A stretch of 64,000 nucleotides of DNA from Maratus speciosus (lineage: Eukaryota > Arthropoda > Arachnida > Araneae > Salticidae), in assembly GCA_963932465.1 (NCBI GenBank), contig OZ010795.1, positions 479,436,806 through 479,500,805 of the forward strand, read 5' to 3'. Positions 33,705 through 45,507 of this stretch are shown one piece after another. Numbering within the stretch: position 1 is the stretch's first letter; the number at the start of each line of letters is the position of its first letter. Below the pieces are notes generated by a model. It did not search any database, was not told where the DNA came from, and saw only the letters and a program-made list of their open reading frames with translations. The position numbers were made by a program, and so were the translations under genes.

Positions 33705-34380
33705 TTTTTCGGTCTTTTATTTATATGACAACTATTGGGAAAACTGCAAAAAAACACTGATTTTCACAAACAAAATTATAGTCTGATTGTAATAGTCCTA
33801 TAATAATAATCAGATAATAACACATAATAGTCTATAATAGTCTAATTCTAATAGTTCATAATAATAGTGATCTTACAGATAATAATCTGACTTTAATACA
33901 ACTTTAGAGCACTGTATTCCACAGAAGAGTGTTCGGTCTCTTATTTCCATAACAACTATTGGAAAAACTGCAGAAAAAAAAACACCGATTTTCACATGCA
34001 AAATAATAGTCTGATTCTAATAGTAAAAAAATAATAATCAGATAATAACAGACAATAGTCTGATAATAGTCTGATTCTAATAGTTTATAATAATAGTGGT
34101 ACTTACATGATAAGTATTAAAAAACTGTAAAAAATATCAATTAAAAAAAAAATTAATTGTCGGATTGTAATAGTCAGATAATAGTCTGATAATAGTTTGA
34201 TTGTAATAGTTGTAATAATAGATTGTTTGGATTTGTAGTAGTCTGATATGACAAGTGAAAGTAATGAGACGTAATAGGATGTATTTTGAAATATTATCTT
34301 GATTAACTTCAGAGACATGCACTTTATTTCAATGAAGAGTGTTCGGTCTCCTATTTACATGACATTTATTAGGAAAACTG

Positions 34381-34416
<36 letters not shown>

Positions 34417-35245
34417 GCTGATTTTCAAAAGCGAAATAATATTATGTTTGTAATGGTCAAAAAATAATAATCAGATAATAACAGATAATAGTCTGATAAT
34501 AGTCTGAATCTAATAGTTCATAATAATAGTGATATTTACATAACTGTTAAAAAACCTGCAAAAAACATCAATTTTCAAGCAAAATAATAGTCTGATTTAA
34601 TAGTCAGATTATAGTCTGATTTTAATAGTCAGATTATTGTCTGATTGTAATAGTCGATAATAATAATTAGATTGTTTGAATTTGTAGCAGTCTGATATGA
34701 CAAGTGAAAGTAAAGAGACATAAAAGGATGTATTTTGGAATATATTTTGATTAACTTCAGAGACATGGACTGTATTTCAATGAAGAGTGCTCGGTCTCCT
34801 TTTTACATGACATCTATTGCGAAAACGGCAAAAAAAAAAAAAAAAACCACTGATTTTTAAAAGCAAAATAATAGTCTGATTTTAACAGTCAAATAATAAT
34901 AATCAGATAATAATAGATAATAGTCCGATAATAGCCTGATTATAATAGTTTATAATATTAGTGGTATTTACATGACAACTATTAAAATAATTGCAAAAAA
35001 CATAAATTTTCAAAAGCAAAGTAATTGTCGGATTGCAATATTTAGATAATAGTCAGATAATAGTCTGATTTTAATAATTGATAATAATACTTAGATTGTC
35101 TCGATTTGTAGTAGTCTCATATGACAAGTGAAAATAATGAAACATAAGAGGATGCATTTTGGAATATATTTTGAATAACATCAGATAAATTTATCCACTG
35201 AAGAGTGTTCGGTCTCTTATTTACATGACAACTATTGGGAAACTG
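33705..35245. repeat. Tandem array, ~410-450-bp unit
   Basis: TTCGGTCTC-type unit starts lie near 33709, 33933, 34342, 34790 and 35209: one short unit of 224 bp and three of 409, 448 and 419 bp. Units contain A runs (up to 35 A at 34381-34415), subrepeats of ATAGTCTGATT and a unit end TTGGAATATATTTTGATTAA followed by CTTCAGAGAC. No coding content. Confidence 0.75.
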
Positions 35246-36131
35246 ATTTTGGATGTTTCATTTGATACACACCATCCGCAAATAACGTGTAACCTTATCC
35301 CCTTAACATTTTTTTCTATATTTTGGCACAATAAATGAAAAATATGGCAAAAGAACACTTTTCCGAACTAAAATGTTCAACTTATTTAAGCGAAAAATTG
35401 ATGCCATCAAATAAGGCAAAGATTACAATTAAAAATTAGTAGTATTCATAAACTTTGAGTAACGGAGCACGACCAACTCTTCTTGCACATGCCTGCAAAG
35501 TTACTAAGAGGGGTTTTTTTTTGTGCCATTTTGATTAAATAAACCAACCTGTAATATTATTTTAAGCCACCTGAACTTATTCTGTTTTTGAAACTATGTT
35601 TATGAAATTTATTCGACTGATTTTTTTTTTCTTTAGTCGCGTGTAAACAATCATTAAAAATTGATTCACCTACATGAACATATTGTAACAATCGTCTCTA
35701 GGTATCTACTTTTACTTGAAAAGCATAAAGTAAATCTCGAATAAAATACATGACGAGTAGAAATGAGACGTGATCAGCCCGATGCCGACACGGGCTTGAA
35801 ACGATTTTTACACGACCCGACACGATTATACAAACACGATACAATTTTTATACCAGTCTTTGGGCTCGGGCTCAAAGTAAACATTTTTTATTTCTTACCA
35901 AAAGGGGAAAAAATAAAAGGAGCAGCGGAAGCACTTTCTATTTGAGAAACAAGATTGTAGTCCAATTTTCTTTTTATAGTTTTACAATCCTTCAAAATTC
36001 AACTTGAAGGGGGAATTGTTATTCGTGTATTATTAGTAGAACTATTCTATCTGATTCTGAAGCCTTTACATGGTCAGTGTTAGTAACATAAAGTAGTCGT
36101 GGGATATGCAGTGTCTATCTTCACTTTCTGT
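35246..36131. other. Intergenic with a GC-rich patch
   Basis: No gene. At 35763-35880 words such as GACACGGGCTTG, CGACCCGACACGA and GGGCTCGGGCTC resemble the GC-rich arms of 24687-25605. A weaker match (TTTCGGGCTCGGAATC) lies near 36700 beyond the SINE. Confidence 0.4.
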
Positions 36132-36388
36132 TTGCCCCCATCAGTGGCCGAGAGGTTTTGCTCTCGAGGCAGGTTGACAGTAGGTGCTGAGGTAGGTGTA
36201 GGTGTATCCCAATCGCGCCCTTCGGCCTAATCGTTCGGATTTTTCGCGGTTATCTTCGAATCTTGGTTTTCCAAGCATAAATACGGGTTAGGTTCCCTTA
36301 TAAAGACCCCCACGGAGGGCACTCTCCGCTCCCTTAGGGCCTATATCACTTGTGCTGATAATTGGTCGTCATAAACACAACCAACCAT
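36132..36388 (+). mobile_element. tRNA-derived SINE, + copy
   Basis: The head resembles a tRNA-Ser/Leu-type gene, with an A box TGGCCGAGAGG at 36145-36155. The B box is worn in this copy (GGTGTATCCC). The body carries TACGGGTTAGGTTCCCTTA and CACGGAGGGCACTC, and the 3' end is CATAAACACAACCAACCA. It matches the inverted copy at 39619-39865 along its length. SINEs are transcribed by RNA polymerase III and use a LINE for mobility. The partner LINE is not known. Confidence 0.8.
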
Positions 36389-36605
36389 TGCTTTCTTTAT
36401 GATGTCCTTTTCTGGAATTACTGGAAAACAGAAACCATGACATTGTGCCATGGTTGGACAATTTTATTTTAAAAGTATAAGAATTGTGTCTTTTCCAATT
36501 TCCTGCCAGCCAGTGCTTGATATAAATAACAAATCTGCAATTTTTAACAGATTTTCAGAGACAAAATCACAAAACGTTGCCATAAAAGCGTGTTTAGGAT
36601 TAATA
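36389..36605 (-). pseudogene. Unidentified coding remnant beside the SINE
   Basis: On the minus strand one frame stays open for about 70 codons except for one stop (TAA at about 36467-36469). It includes FMATFCDFVSENLLKIADLL, TGWQEIGKDT and, after the stop, MAQCHGFCFPVIPEKDIIKK. The codon content looks protein-like. The pattern FV-x2-N-x3-I...GW loosely recalls the BACK region after a BTB domain (speckle-type POZ family), but I cannot confirm this. The SINE ends exactly at its edge, so the insertion may have cut it. Confidence 0.35.
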
Positions 36606-37600
36606 TTTATTTCTATGTAAAACAGATTAGATTTTTAAATGAAAAAATTAATTTTCGAGCAATTTTATTATGCTATTAATAATTTCCTATTGGGTACTTT
36701 CGGGCTCGGAATCAGGTGGGCTTTGATTTCAAATACTAAGGCTCGAACTCCGGAAAAAAGAAACCTACTTCATTTTTGATGATTAAAAAAATTATAAATT
36801 AAAAAAAAAGAAAATGACAAAACTAAAAAATTAAAATTAGAAAAGACATCTGCAAAGTTTTTTTTTTTTTTTTTACTTATTATAAAAAATATCTTTCGAA
36901 AGTTTTGTATTTTATACTTGTTTGTAAAGTTTTTATATAGAAACTTTCATCCAATGTAGTTACTTCATATACAATAAGGATTAATTTCCTGAGCGGAAAG
37001 GGTTTTTTTCTTTGGATAAAAGAAGGAAAATTGTGTGTTAACATCGTCGTGTTTCTATAAAGAAAACTTTTTGTTTCTGTTTTGATCTGATAACGTTGTT
37101 ACTTTATCAACAATGTTTTCGTTGTAGAATAGTTTGTTTTGGCAAATGGGATGTCTTCAGTTGACACATAAAGGGAAATACTTAATACTTAACAGAATTA
37201 TTAAAGTCAAGCAGGGTTTTCTATGGTATAACTCTGGGATAGATGGCCATAGTTTTTAAAGATTGAAATAAAAATTCTTAGAATGCAAATACAAGAAATA
37301 TTGATGCATATTTAAAATTCTTATACATATACTCATAATATTTTATGCGAAAAATAATTAAATATTGAAAACAAAAAGTGTTAATCAAAATTGAAATTTA
37401 AATGGCAGATAGTCATCTCTCCTTAAAGCCGAGGAGTGATGGGCATCCAATAGAAGAAAGAAAAAGTTAATTTAAATAGCAAAAAAATAACACATTTCAT
37501 ATAGTTAAACATGAAAAAGATATAGCAATTTGTAAAGATGCAGTTATACGATGGAAAATGAGTGAAGAAAACACGAATAAACAAAATTTGAAATATAATT
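36606..37600. other. Intergenic AT-rich DNA
   Basis: No gene was recognised. T run at 36859-36874. Confidence 0.5.
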
Positions 37601-37822
37601 TCAATACTTCACTTTTCGTAAAATCTTACCACATGCTTGGCAAAGGTCTTGATAATTTGTACACGTTTCATGGAACCGCTTCAGGTACCTCATGCATTGC
37701 ATCCAGACATTATTTTTGGATGTGATATTATATTGTTTTGGACAACCAACACAGTGATCCCAATCCAATTCTATTTACTCAGAAACTGTAGAATCTGATA
37801 ATTTAAATGTGTTTTGTTTCCT
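37601..37822 (-). pseudogene. PHD-like zinc-finger remnant, pogo/jerky-type transposase tail
   Basis: The minus frame ends at a stop at 37601-37603 and contains one internal stop at 37775-37777. It reads DWDHCVGCPKQYNITSK, then WMQCMRYLKRFHETC and LCQACGKIL. The pattern C-x2-C-x13-W-x-Q-C-x2-Y-x4-H-x2-C-x5-C-x2-C fits the PHD-like finger at the end of many insect pogo/Tigger-type transposases, with one ligand Cys changed to Tyr. In such proteins the finger follows the DDE domain. None of that domain was found here. Alternative: a remnant of a host PHD protein. Confidence 0.45.
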
Positions 37823-37829
37823 TTGCTAC

Positions 37830-38915
37830 TGGAATTGTCGTGTTTTTATTTTCTTCTATCTTTGCAAGAAGAAAGTATTGGATTCGTGAAAATTTTCGAC
37901 TTTCGGTTTTCGACGGATTTATACGGTTTAGAATGTCCTGAACACAATTTGATGGTTTTTAGAAAATGTCTGTCTGTCACTCTGTCACTCTATGAGTCTG
38001 TATGTGACAAAATTTCGTCGGCGCTCTATCTCAAGAGCTAATGCACGGAATTTCACAAAACTTCATATTCCGTTAGACCTTGATATGAACTGGACCTGAT
38101 TAGTTTTTGGTGAAAATCGCCCAACAGGTGGCGCTGCTATGCGGCATTTTTCACGATTTCTGCAATGGCTACATCTCAAGAATTACTGCACGGATTTTCA
38201 TAAAACTTCAGATTCAGTTAGTCCAAAATATAGGTTGGTGCTGATTACTTTTTTGTGAAAATCGCCTAACAGGTGGCGCTGCTATGCTGCATTATTCATG
38301 ATTATCGTAATAGCATTAACTCAAGAAAAAATGCACGAATTTTCATCAAACTTCAGATTCAGTTAGTCCCTGATATAAATTAGTGCTGTTCAATGTTTGG
38401 TCTAAATCGCCTAAAAGGTGGCGCTGCTGTGCTGCATTTTTGACGATTTCCGCAAGAGCTGTATCTCAAGAACTAATGCTAGAATTTTCATCAAACTTCA
38501 GATTTAGTTAATCCTTGACATGAACTGACGTTTTCTGCATTTTGGTGTAAATCGCTCAACAGGTGGCGCTGCTATGCTGCATTTTTTGCGATTTCCGCAA
38601 TAGCTTTATCTCAAGAACTAATGCTTGGATTTTCAACAAACTTCAGTTTCAAGTATACCTTGATATCAATTAGTGATGTTTATGTTTTGGTGTAAATTGC
38701 TCAACAGGTGGCGCTGCTATGCTACATTTTTCAGAATTTCCGCTATAGCTCTATCTCAAGAACTAATGCACGAATTTTCATCAAACTTCAAATTCAGATA
38801 TACTTTGATATGAATTGGTACTAAATCGATGTTATTTCTTGTACTATTTAAATGATTTAATTGACATATTTATATAGAAGAAAGTTTTGTGGTGGCCACA
38901 ACATACTAGTTTTTT
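37830..38915 (+). repeat. Dispersed repeat with five ~145-bp tandem units, + copy
   Basis: The core CAACAGGTGGCGCTGCTATG-type motif recurs at 38122, 38268, 38412, 38558 and 38702 (steps 144-146). Between cores each unit has CTCAAGAACTAATGCACG and CAAACTTCAGATTCAG. The head has AAGAAGAAAGTATTGGAT and CTGTCTGTCACTCTGTCAC. The end is ATAGAAGAAAGTTTTGTGGT followed by GGCCACAACATACTAG. TTTCTTCTAT near the start and ATAGAAGAAA near the end form a short inverted repeat. An inverted copy lies at 48225-49140. The class is unknown. Confidence 0.75.
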
Positions 38916-39618
38916 CTTGCGTTAATTGTTGGTTTATTACGTTAATTTAGTTTATTTATCAACTTTATCAGTTTCTGTTATGAAAGTTTCCGGCTTTTTA
39001 CAGTATTTTCTGAAACAAATAAATCGTTAGGTCTTATTATATTATTATTATTATTATTAAAATATTTATATTAGTTAGAATTTAAATAATTATATCAATT
39101 AATATATTTATAAACGTAAACTTTATATATTTATTTTAAATTTAATTATATCTAGTTAAAATCATCACTAAGAATAATTTTGAAATATTGATTAAAGGTG
39201 GCCATCTCTCCTGAAATTGAAAGATTTATGGTCGCCCAATTTAAAGAATCAATAGACATTGTACGTCTTTGTTTTAGTCTTAGAAGTAAAGATTAGATTA
39301 TATACGTGCCTTAAAAGTGCACATAGTAAAAAAAATACACATAACGTACGTATTGTAAAACATTCAGATACCTAAGTCAAAAAAACTATTCAACAACCTA
39401 TTTAATTTACATTAAAATTGCGCTTGATTTTTAAAATTGAAAAACACAACTGCACGTCGCCATTAATAAACTCGTTGAACTATTTCATACGATCAATGTT
39501 TACATTTCAATATATGATCCAGTTTTGGAGATATTTAGACTGGCCATCTCTCCTCTATGGCCATCTATATATCCTATAGTTATCCTATAAAGAATTATTT
39601 ATTTGTTTGGTTTATAAA
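38916..39618. other. Intergenic AT-rich DNA
   Basis: No gene. (ATT)n at about 39043-39060. TGGCCATCTCTCCT occurs at 39199 and 39541, see findings. Confidence 0.5.
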
Positions 39619-39865
39619 GGTTGGTTGTGTTTGTGACGGCCAATTATCAACACGAGGGATATAGGCCCTAAGGGGGTGGGGGGGGAAGTGCCCTCCGTGG
39701 GGGCCTTTCTAAGGGAACCTAACCTGTATTTACGCGTGGAAATCTACGGTTCGAAGAAAACCACGAAAATTCCGAAAGATTAGGTCGACGGGCGCGATTG
39801 GGTTCAAACCCAGCACCTCCCGTCTACCAGCTTTGAGAGCAGAACCTCTCGGCCGCTGGTGGGGC
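39619..39865 (-). mobile_element. tRNA-derived SINE, - copy
   Basis: Read on the minus strand it begins GCCCCACCAGCGGCCGAGAG with an A box CGGCCGAGAGG (39845-39855) and a well-kept B box GGGTTTGAACCC (39800-39811), then the same body and GGTTAGGTTCCCTTA block as the + copy, ending AACACAACCAACC. A C-rich/G-rich stretch at 39672-39690 differs from the + copy. The intact A and B boxes make this the better-preserved SINE. Confidence 0.85.
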
Positions 39866-40281
39866 CGTTTGGCTTATAAAGAAAATACTAGAATATTTAA
39901 AGACAAAATCAAATATATTCATAAAGTGAAGTAAATAAGTGTTCAATAAAGACAAACTTAGAAATGATTTTTTGAAATTGGAAAAAAGTTTTGTGATGGG
40001 TCTCCTTTGTGTGTGGGTACACCTAAACTCTGCTACTTCTGTTTGAGTATTTCTTTTATGTTTTCCGTTTATTAGGGTTCCGTACTTAAAATAGTAAAAT
40101 CGGAACCATTATAAAATCACTCCTGTGTCTGTCTGCCTGTCACAGCCATTTTACTCGTAAACTGTGCAACGTGGAAAATTAAAGTTGGGGGAAGTAATAA
40201 AGACTATTGCCCCGTATATTTTCGGAGTATTAAACATTCATAAATATATTTAGTAAAAATGTAGAGGGGCTAATTAAGCTA

Positions 40282-40338
<57 letters not shown>

Positions 40339-40911
40339 TTTCCTCGTATATTGTGTGGGGTATCGTGTGAAAGCTTCCGTAACACTGAATTAAAAAATGC
40401 ATTTTTTTTAATTTTAGGTATTATATTTTCAAAGATATTGTTGAAAATGTAGCGCAAAAATATGTCCCCTCCCCCCATCTAATTCCGAATCTACTGAAAC
40501 TAAAATTATGAAAAAATTAGAGGTAGTAGACGTTAATGTAAATCTTGAAGGAAAATTATAGTGATTACCCTAGGTCACATTGTTTTCAGAAAATCGCATT
40601 TTACTGTTACACACAAATTTCAAATTACGGGCATTCAGCAAAAGTGTTGAGCAGCGCGGCAGGTACCTATCGTAGCAGAAGTATAAAAGCATTGTTGATA
40701 ATGATTTTCGAAAAAAATTGCCAGTAATTAGCCGAGATATTAAACCTTAAAGATACGGACAGTTTGGACATGCATAATGACAGAGGCGGCGTACCCTACG
40801 CCTGGCTCACAACCATTAATGATATAATATGTGTAATGTAATGTCCAGTAAAAGTATAAAAGCAATAAACGTCAAATTGAGAAAAAAAAAAAATAAAAAA
40901 AATTAATTTAA
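39866..40911. other. Intergenic with GGGTTCCGTA repeat and poly-A
   Basis: At 40075-40145 the sequence TAGGGTTCCGTACTTAAAAT, then CTGTGTCTGTCTGCCTGTCAC matches a widespread arthropod repeat known especially from insects. A run of 50 A occupies 40285-40334. No gene is supported in either. Confidence 0.5.
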
Positions 40912-41670
40912 GGGGTCTCAGGACTCTTAAAGAAAAAAAGACCATTTTCAACATTTATTGTCTTAAAATGTATATGATTTTAAAACAATTTTTATTGGGA
41001 TGAAAGATATAAGTATGTTCTTTGATTTCATGTTTTTAAAAAATTCCAAGATGCAGAATTAGTATTTATAGGGGGCTCGAAACTGTTAGACATTTGTCGA
41101 GCAGAAAATTGGCATAACAGGTTACGCGCAGGATTACAAAATAAATATTGCAACTAGAATGTAAATTTTGGTGCCTACTTATACTTCAGATTATAATAAT
41201 TACCCTGAACTAAAATAAATTTGTATTTGAAGCATTTTTATATTTTTAATGCAAAGTATAAAAGTAAGTTAATGTATTTAGCTAATAAAAAATTTAGAAA
41301 TTTTCAATGGTATAATCACTTAAAAAATATATTTTTTTAACCATAAAAAGCAAATTTTTGGTTCAATTTATACAGACTAACATGAAATATATGTTTTGAA
41401 AATTTCGTGAAAAAATATTCAGAAGTTTTTGAGGTACCTTACGCGTTATGCCAAAAAAACGTCATTTGGTGAAAAATAACTTCAAAGTTTCGGAAACGCG
41501 GCTTCAGCTAATGAACGGGTATAATTCTAAAAGCCATAACCTCTGTTCTTATGGGAATTTCAAAGAAACAATTACATAAAAATGTTCAGAAAAGATAGGA
41601 GTTTAACATCTAAGAAAATTAAAATTACTAAAATTTTGAAGCTTTAAGAGTCCTGACCACTTCTTTAGAA
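40912..41670. mobile_element. Candidate TIR element flanked by TTAA
   Basis: Left end GGGGTCTCAGGACTCTTAAAG and right end CTTTAAGAGTCCTGACCAC form an inverted repeat of about 18-20 bp with small changes. TTAA lies at 40908-40911 and at 41671-41674, compatible with piggyBac- or Kolobok-type targets, although the right TIR seems 8 bp longer. No protein was found inside, so it would be non-autonomous. Confidence 0.4.
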
Positions 41671-41749
41671 TTAATCGCATAAATACTATGGGATTCGCGA
41701 CTAGTATGCATTGAGTGGATATCTCAATACGCCTCTAGTGACTTTAAAA

Positions 41750-41960
41750 GTAAAGGTGTACTTCAATTCAAACTGCTTATTTTCTGATTTTTTTTTTAAT
41801 TCATTTTTACTCTCAAACGCATCAAACTGGCAATTTCTCTTATTTAGAAACTACATAATGTGCCGTGCTTGTCGATTTTTTGATAAATGCAGAAAATATC
41901 GCAAAAAAAGCTGTCAAAGTTGGCGTTTTGAACCGAATTTTCCGAAGCGGGAGATCTGAC
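41750..41960 (-). repeat. ~200-bp dispersed repeat (TTCGGTTCAAAATGCC family), inverted copy
   Basis: On the minus strand it reads CTTCGGAAAATTCGGTTC, GCCAACTTTGACAGC, AAAAAATCGAC and GCACATTATGTAGTTTC, the same order as in the three + copies at 42590, 43427 and 43640. A fifth copy, also inverted, lies at about 60965-61050. Confidence 0.65.
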
Positions 41961-42589
41961 ATGAAAAAAAAATGGTCATACTGAGAAAATAATTGTTTAA
42001 AAATCAAATTTTAATTAATTGAACGAAAAATGAAATTACACGGCCTCTTATACACATCTTCCAAAATCACCTCAGCGAGCTTTACGTTTTAACTTTTAAA
42101 AATTAGTTTGAAAATGTCTCAGAAAATTTTGAGCTCTTGAGGATGGAAAAATATTTTTTCGAATACACCCTTAATTAAAAAAATCCCTGCCGGCCCGGCC
42201 TACAGACAGAGGTAGATTTCGAAGTTAAGTATATTAATTTCACCAACAAAAACTAAATCATTATTAGATATAAATCCACTTTAACAGTTTTATCTGTCTG
42301 CTTTTGACGAGTTTATATTTCCTTTTTTATAAAATAGCTGGTTTTATCAGAATCATGTTAAGGCGATATTAAAAATATACTTTTCCATACTCAACAACTC
42401 GAAATTTTCTGGCACATTTTCAGACTAATTTTTAATAAAAAAAAATATGAAACATGCTGACGTGATTTTTGAAAAGATTTATAAGCGACCTGTGTTTTTA
42501 TTTTTCTTTCAATTAATTAAAACTTGATTAATAAACCATTATTTTCTCAGTAGGGCAATATTTTTCGTTTCTAACACAATCGCTTCGGG

Positions 42590-44490
42590 AAATTCGGTTC
42601 AAAATGCCCACTTTGACATCATTTTTTGAAATACATTCTGTTTCTATCGAAAAATCGATCATTACTGTACATTATATAGTTTCTGAATAAGAAAAGATAG
42701 CATTTGGATGCGTTTGAGAGCAAAAATGACTTTAAAAATGAGTAAGATAATAGACAGTTTGGATTTGAATGCACCCTTAATAAGATGATTTTTTTCTTCA
42801 ACCGCTATGTATTTTTAATTTGTTTTTGCTTTAAGAATTGGCCCTATCAAAAACTTGTCTATATAAATGTTGACGACAATATTAAGAAGATATATGATAA
42901 ATTCATGGGGATTTTATATCTTGTGAATTGACGGAGTTGTGAAAAATTTTCTTCTTCAACCTTCTTTTTTTTTTTTTCGTTTTTTTTTTCGGTACGAATT
43001 GGTCCTATCAAAAACTTGTGAATATAAAAGTTGTAGATAATATTATGGAGATGTATAATAAAAATATTGGATTTGATATCTTGATAATTGACAAAGTAAG
43101 GAATTTTTTTCTCCCAAAAAACCCTATTTTTTGCTTCCCTTGAGCCTATTTTAAATTTTATCAAAAATCTGTGATGCATGAATTTTTGGCGCTATTTTTA
43201 GAAGTAATAAAAACTTTAAACTGATTTGATATGTACAAAAATTAAGAAGTTATGGGGTTCTTTCGGTTTTCACAAAACCCCTACCTATTTCCATCCTCTT
43301 TGTCCGCTTTTGCCCATTAACGAACTTGACCGAGATTTTATGTCCCTTGATTTTATGTATCAGTTTGGAAGAGATTTGTGCAGAATTGCGGACGTTATCG
43401 TGTCCAGAAGAAAGTGATAACACAATTGCTTCGGGAAATTCCGTTCAAGATGCCCACTTTGACATAATTTTTTGAAATATATTCTGCCTCTATCAAAAAA
43501 TCGATCATTGCGGTACATTATATAGTTTATGAATAAGCGAATCTACCAATTAAATGCATTTGAGAGCAAAAATGAATTTAAAAATGAGTCAGAAAAGAAG
43601 CAGTTTGGATTTGAGTGCATCCTTAATGCAATGATTTTTCCAACACAATCCGCTTCGGGAAATTCGGTTCAAAATGCCCACTTTAACAGCATTTTTTAAA
43701 ATATATTCTGCCTCTATCAAAAAATCGACCATTACGGTACATTATATAGTTTCTGAGTAAGAAAACGTACCAATTGGAAGCCTTTGAGAGCAAAAATAAA
43801 TTGTAAAATGGGTAAGAAAATACGCAGTTTGGATTTGAATACACCCTTACTTAGATGATTTTTTTCTTCAACCGCTATGTATTTTTAATTTGTTTTTGCT
43901 GTAAGAATTGGTCCTATCCAAAACTTGTCTATATAGATCTTGTAGACAATATTAAGAAGATACATGATAAATTCATGGGGATTTTATATCTTTTTAATTG
44001 ACGGAGTTATGGATTTTTTACTTCTTCAAACCCCCTTTTTGTTTTCGTTTTTAATTTTGTTTTGCGGTACGAATTGGTCCTATCAAAAACTTGTGAATAT
44101 AAAAGTTGTAGATAATATTAAGAAGATTTATAATAAAATTAATTGGAATTGATATCTTGAGAATTGTCGAAGTTATGAATTTTTTTCTCCCAAAACCCTA
44201 TTTTTTGCGCCCCTTGAGCCCATTTTTAACTTTATCAAAAATCTGTGATACATAAAATTTTGGCCCTATTTTTAGAAGTAATAAAAACTTTAAACTGATT
44301 TGATATGTACAAAAATTATGAAGTTGTGGGGGGGTTTCGGTTTTCACAAAACCGCTCCCTATTTCCATCCCCTTGGTCCGATTTTGCCCATTAACGAACT
44401 TGACCGAGATTTTATGCCCTTTGATTTTATGTATCAGTTTGGAAGAGATTGGTGCAGAATTACGAAAGTTATCGTGTCCAGAAGAAAGTG
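42590..44490 (+). repeat. 1.07-kb direct duplication with ~200-bp subrepeats
   Basis: The block 42783-43417 recurs at 43853-44490 (AGATGATTTTTTTCTTCAAC at 42783 and 43853; AACGAACTTGACCGAG at 43319 and 44393; offsets 1070-1074). The 200-bp family occurs at 42590, 43427 and 43640, so the second unit holds an extra subrepeat. Each unit ends with a 63-codon frame (43226-43417 and 44300-44491) that starts and stops at the same places. These frames contain no recognised motif and probably ride on the repeat. Confidence 0.75.
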
Positions 44491-44492
44491 AT

Positions 44493-44496
44493 ATAT

Positions 44497-44543
<47 letters not shown>
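44493..44543. repeat. (GATA)n microsatellite
   Basis: About 11 GATA units at the end of the second 1.07-kb unit. The first unit ends at the same GTGATA word without expansion. Confidence 0.9.
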
Positions 44544-44544
<1 letters not shown>

Positions 44545-45470
44545 AGTTTTTTACTGAGGGTGGTTTTGGGTTCTAGGAGTCATGATCGGTGTAGATCTGC
44601 AAAAAGTTTTCAGAAATTCCAACATAGGAACGATCCCAATAGGTAGTATTTCATACGAAATCTACCTAAAACCCATACAGAAGAACGCGGCACGAACCAT
44701 GGCGGCGTTCGACCTCCTTTCGAAGCTTCCTTAGCACAATGCCAAATTTAAACTTTGAACAAAGGTTTTGTTTTAGCTACACTGTAGAAAGAAAGGTTAT
44801 TACTACGCTGAATTTAGTTTTATGAAATGCCAAATGAAGTTTAAATATACACTGCTTTTATTGTCAGTACTAAATTTAGTTCATCATAAACAGATTAGGA
44901 TAAAATTAAAAAATGAGTTATACAGAATAGCTATATTTGATATTATTTAAGTTCCATATCTCTTTGAACTTTCATGGTATATCCATTTACGCTTTTATAA
45001 TATATACAATTATACCCAATCCTACGTTGTATAGTTTTTTACAAAGTCTTAGTATTCTTTTAGCAACGGGTTTTTTTAATACAATTTAATACATTAGTTT
45101 ATTTTTGTACTTTACATTAGTTTATTTATGTTTGTATTTAATACATGTTTTTTAAATACAATTACAAATTCATATTTTTATTCTACGGAAACCCTCTGTG
45201 CGCGAGTAATACTCACACTTGACCGTTTATTTATTTTTTATTTAAATTTATCATTTATTATTTTGAAATAAAATTTCTGAAAAAGAAATATTCATTTATA
45301 TTTGAATATTTGTGAAATCAAAGTGCAGCGGAAGCTTTATTAAACAATGGGTTTAAATATGCTGCATATATGAACGATGCTAAATGTCGCATGGTTTAAA
45401 TTTTTACACCATAGAGTAGAATGTAAAATGTACTTTTGCATGAAAATTGATCGAAAACTCAGTTTGCTGG

Positions 45471-45507
<37 letters not shown>

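Noticed and set aside
43226..44491. Two 63-codon frames with matching ends
   Set aside because: They lie in the 1.07-kb duplication and contain no recognised motif; duplication alone explains the shared frame.
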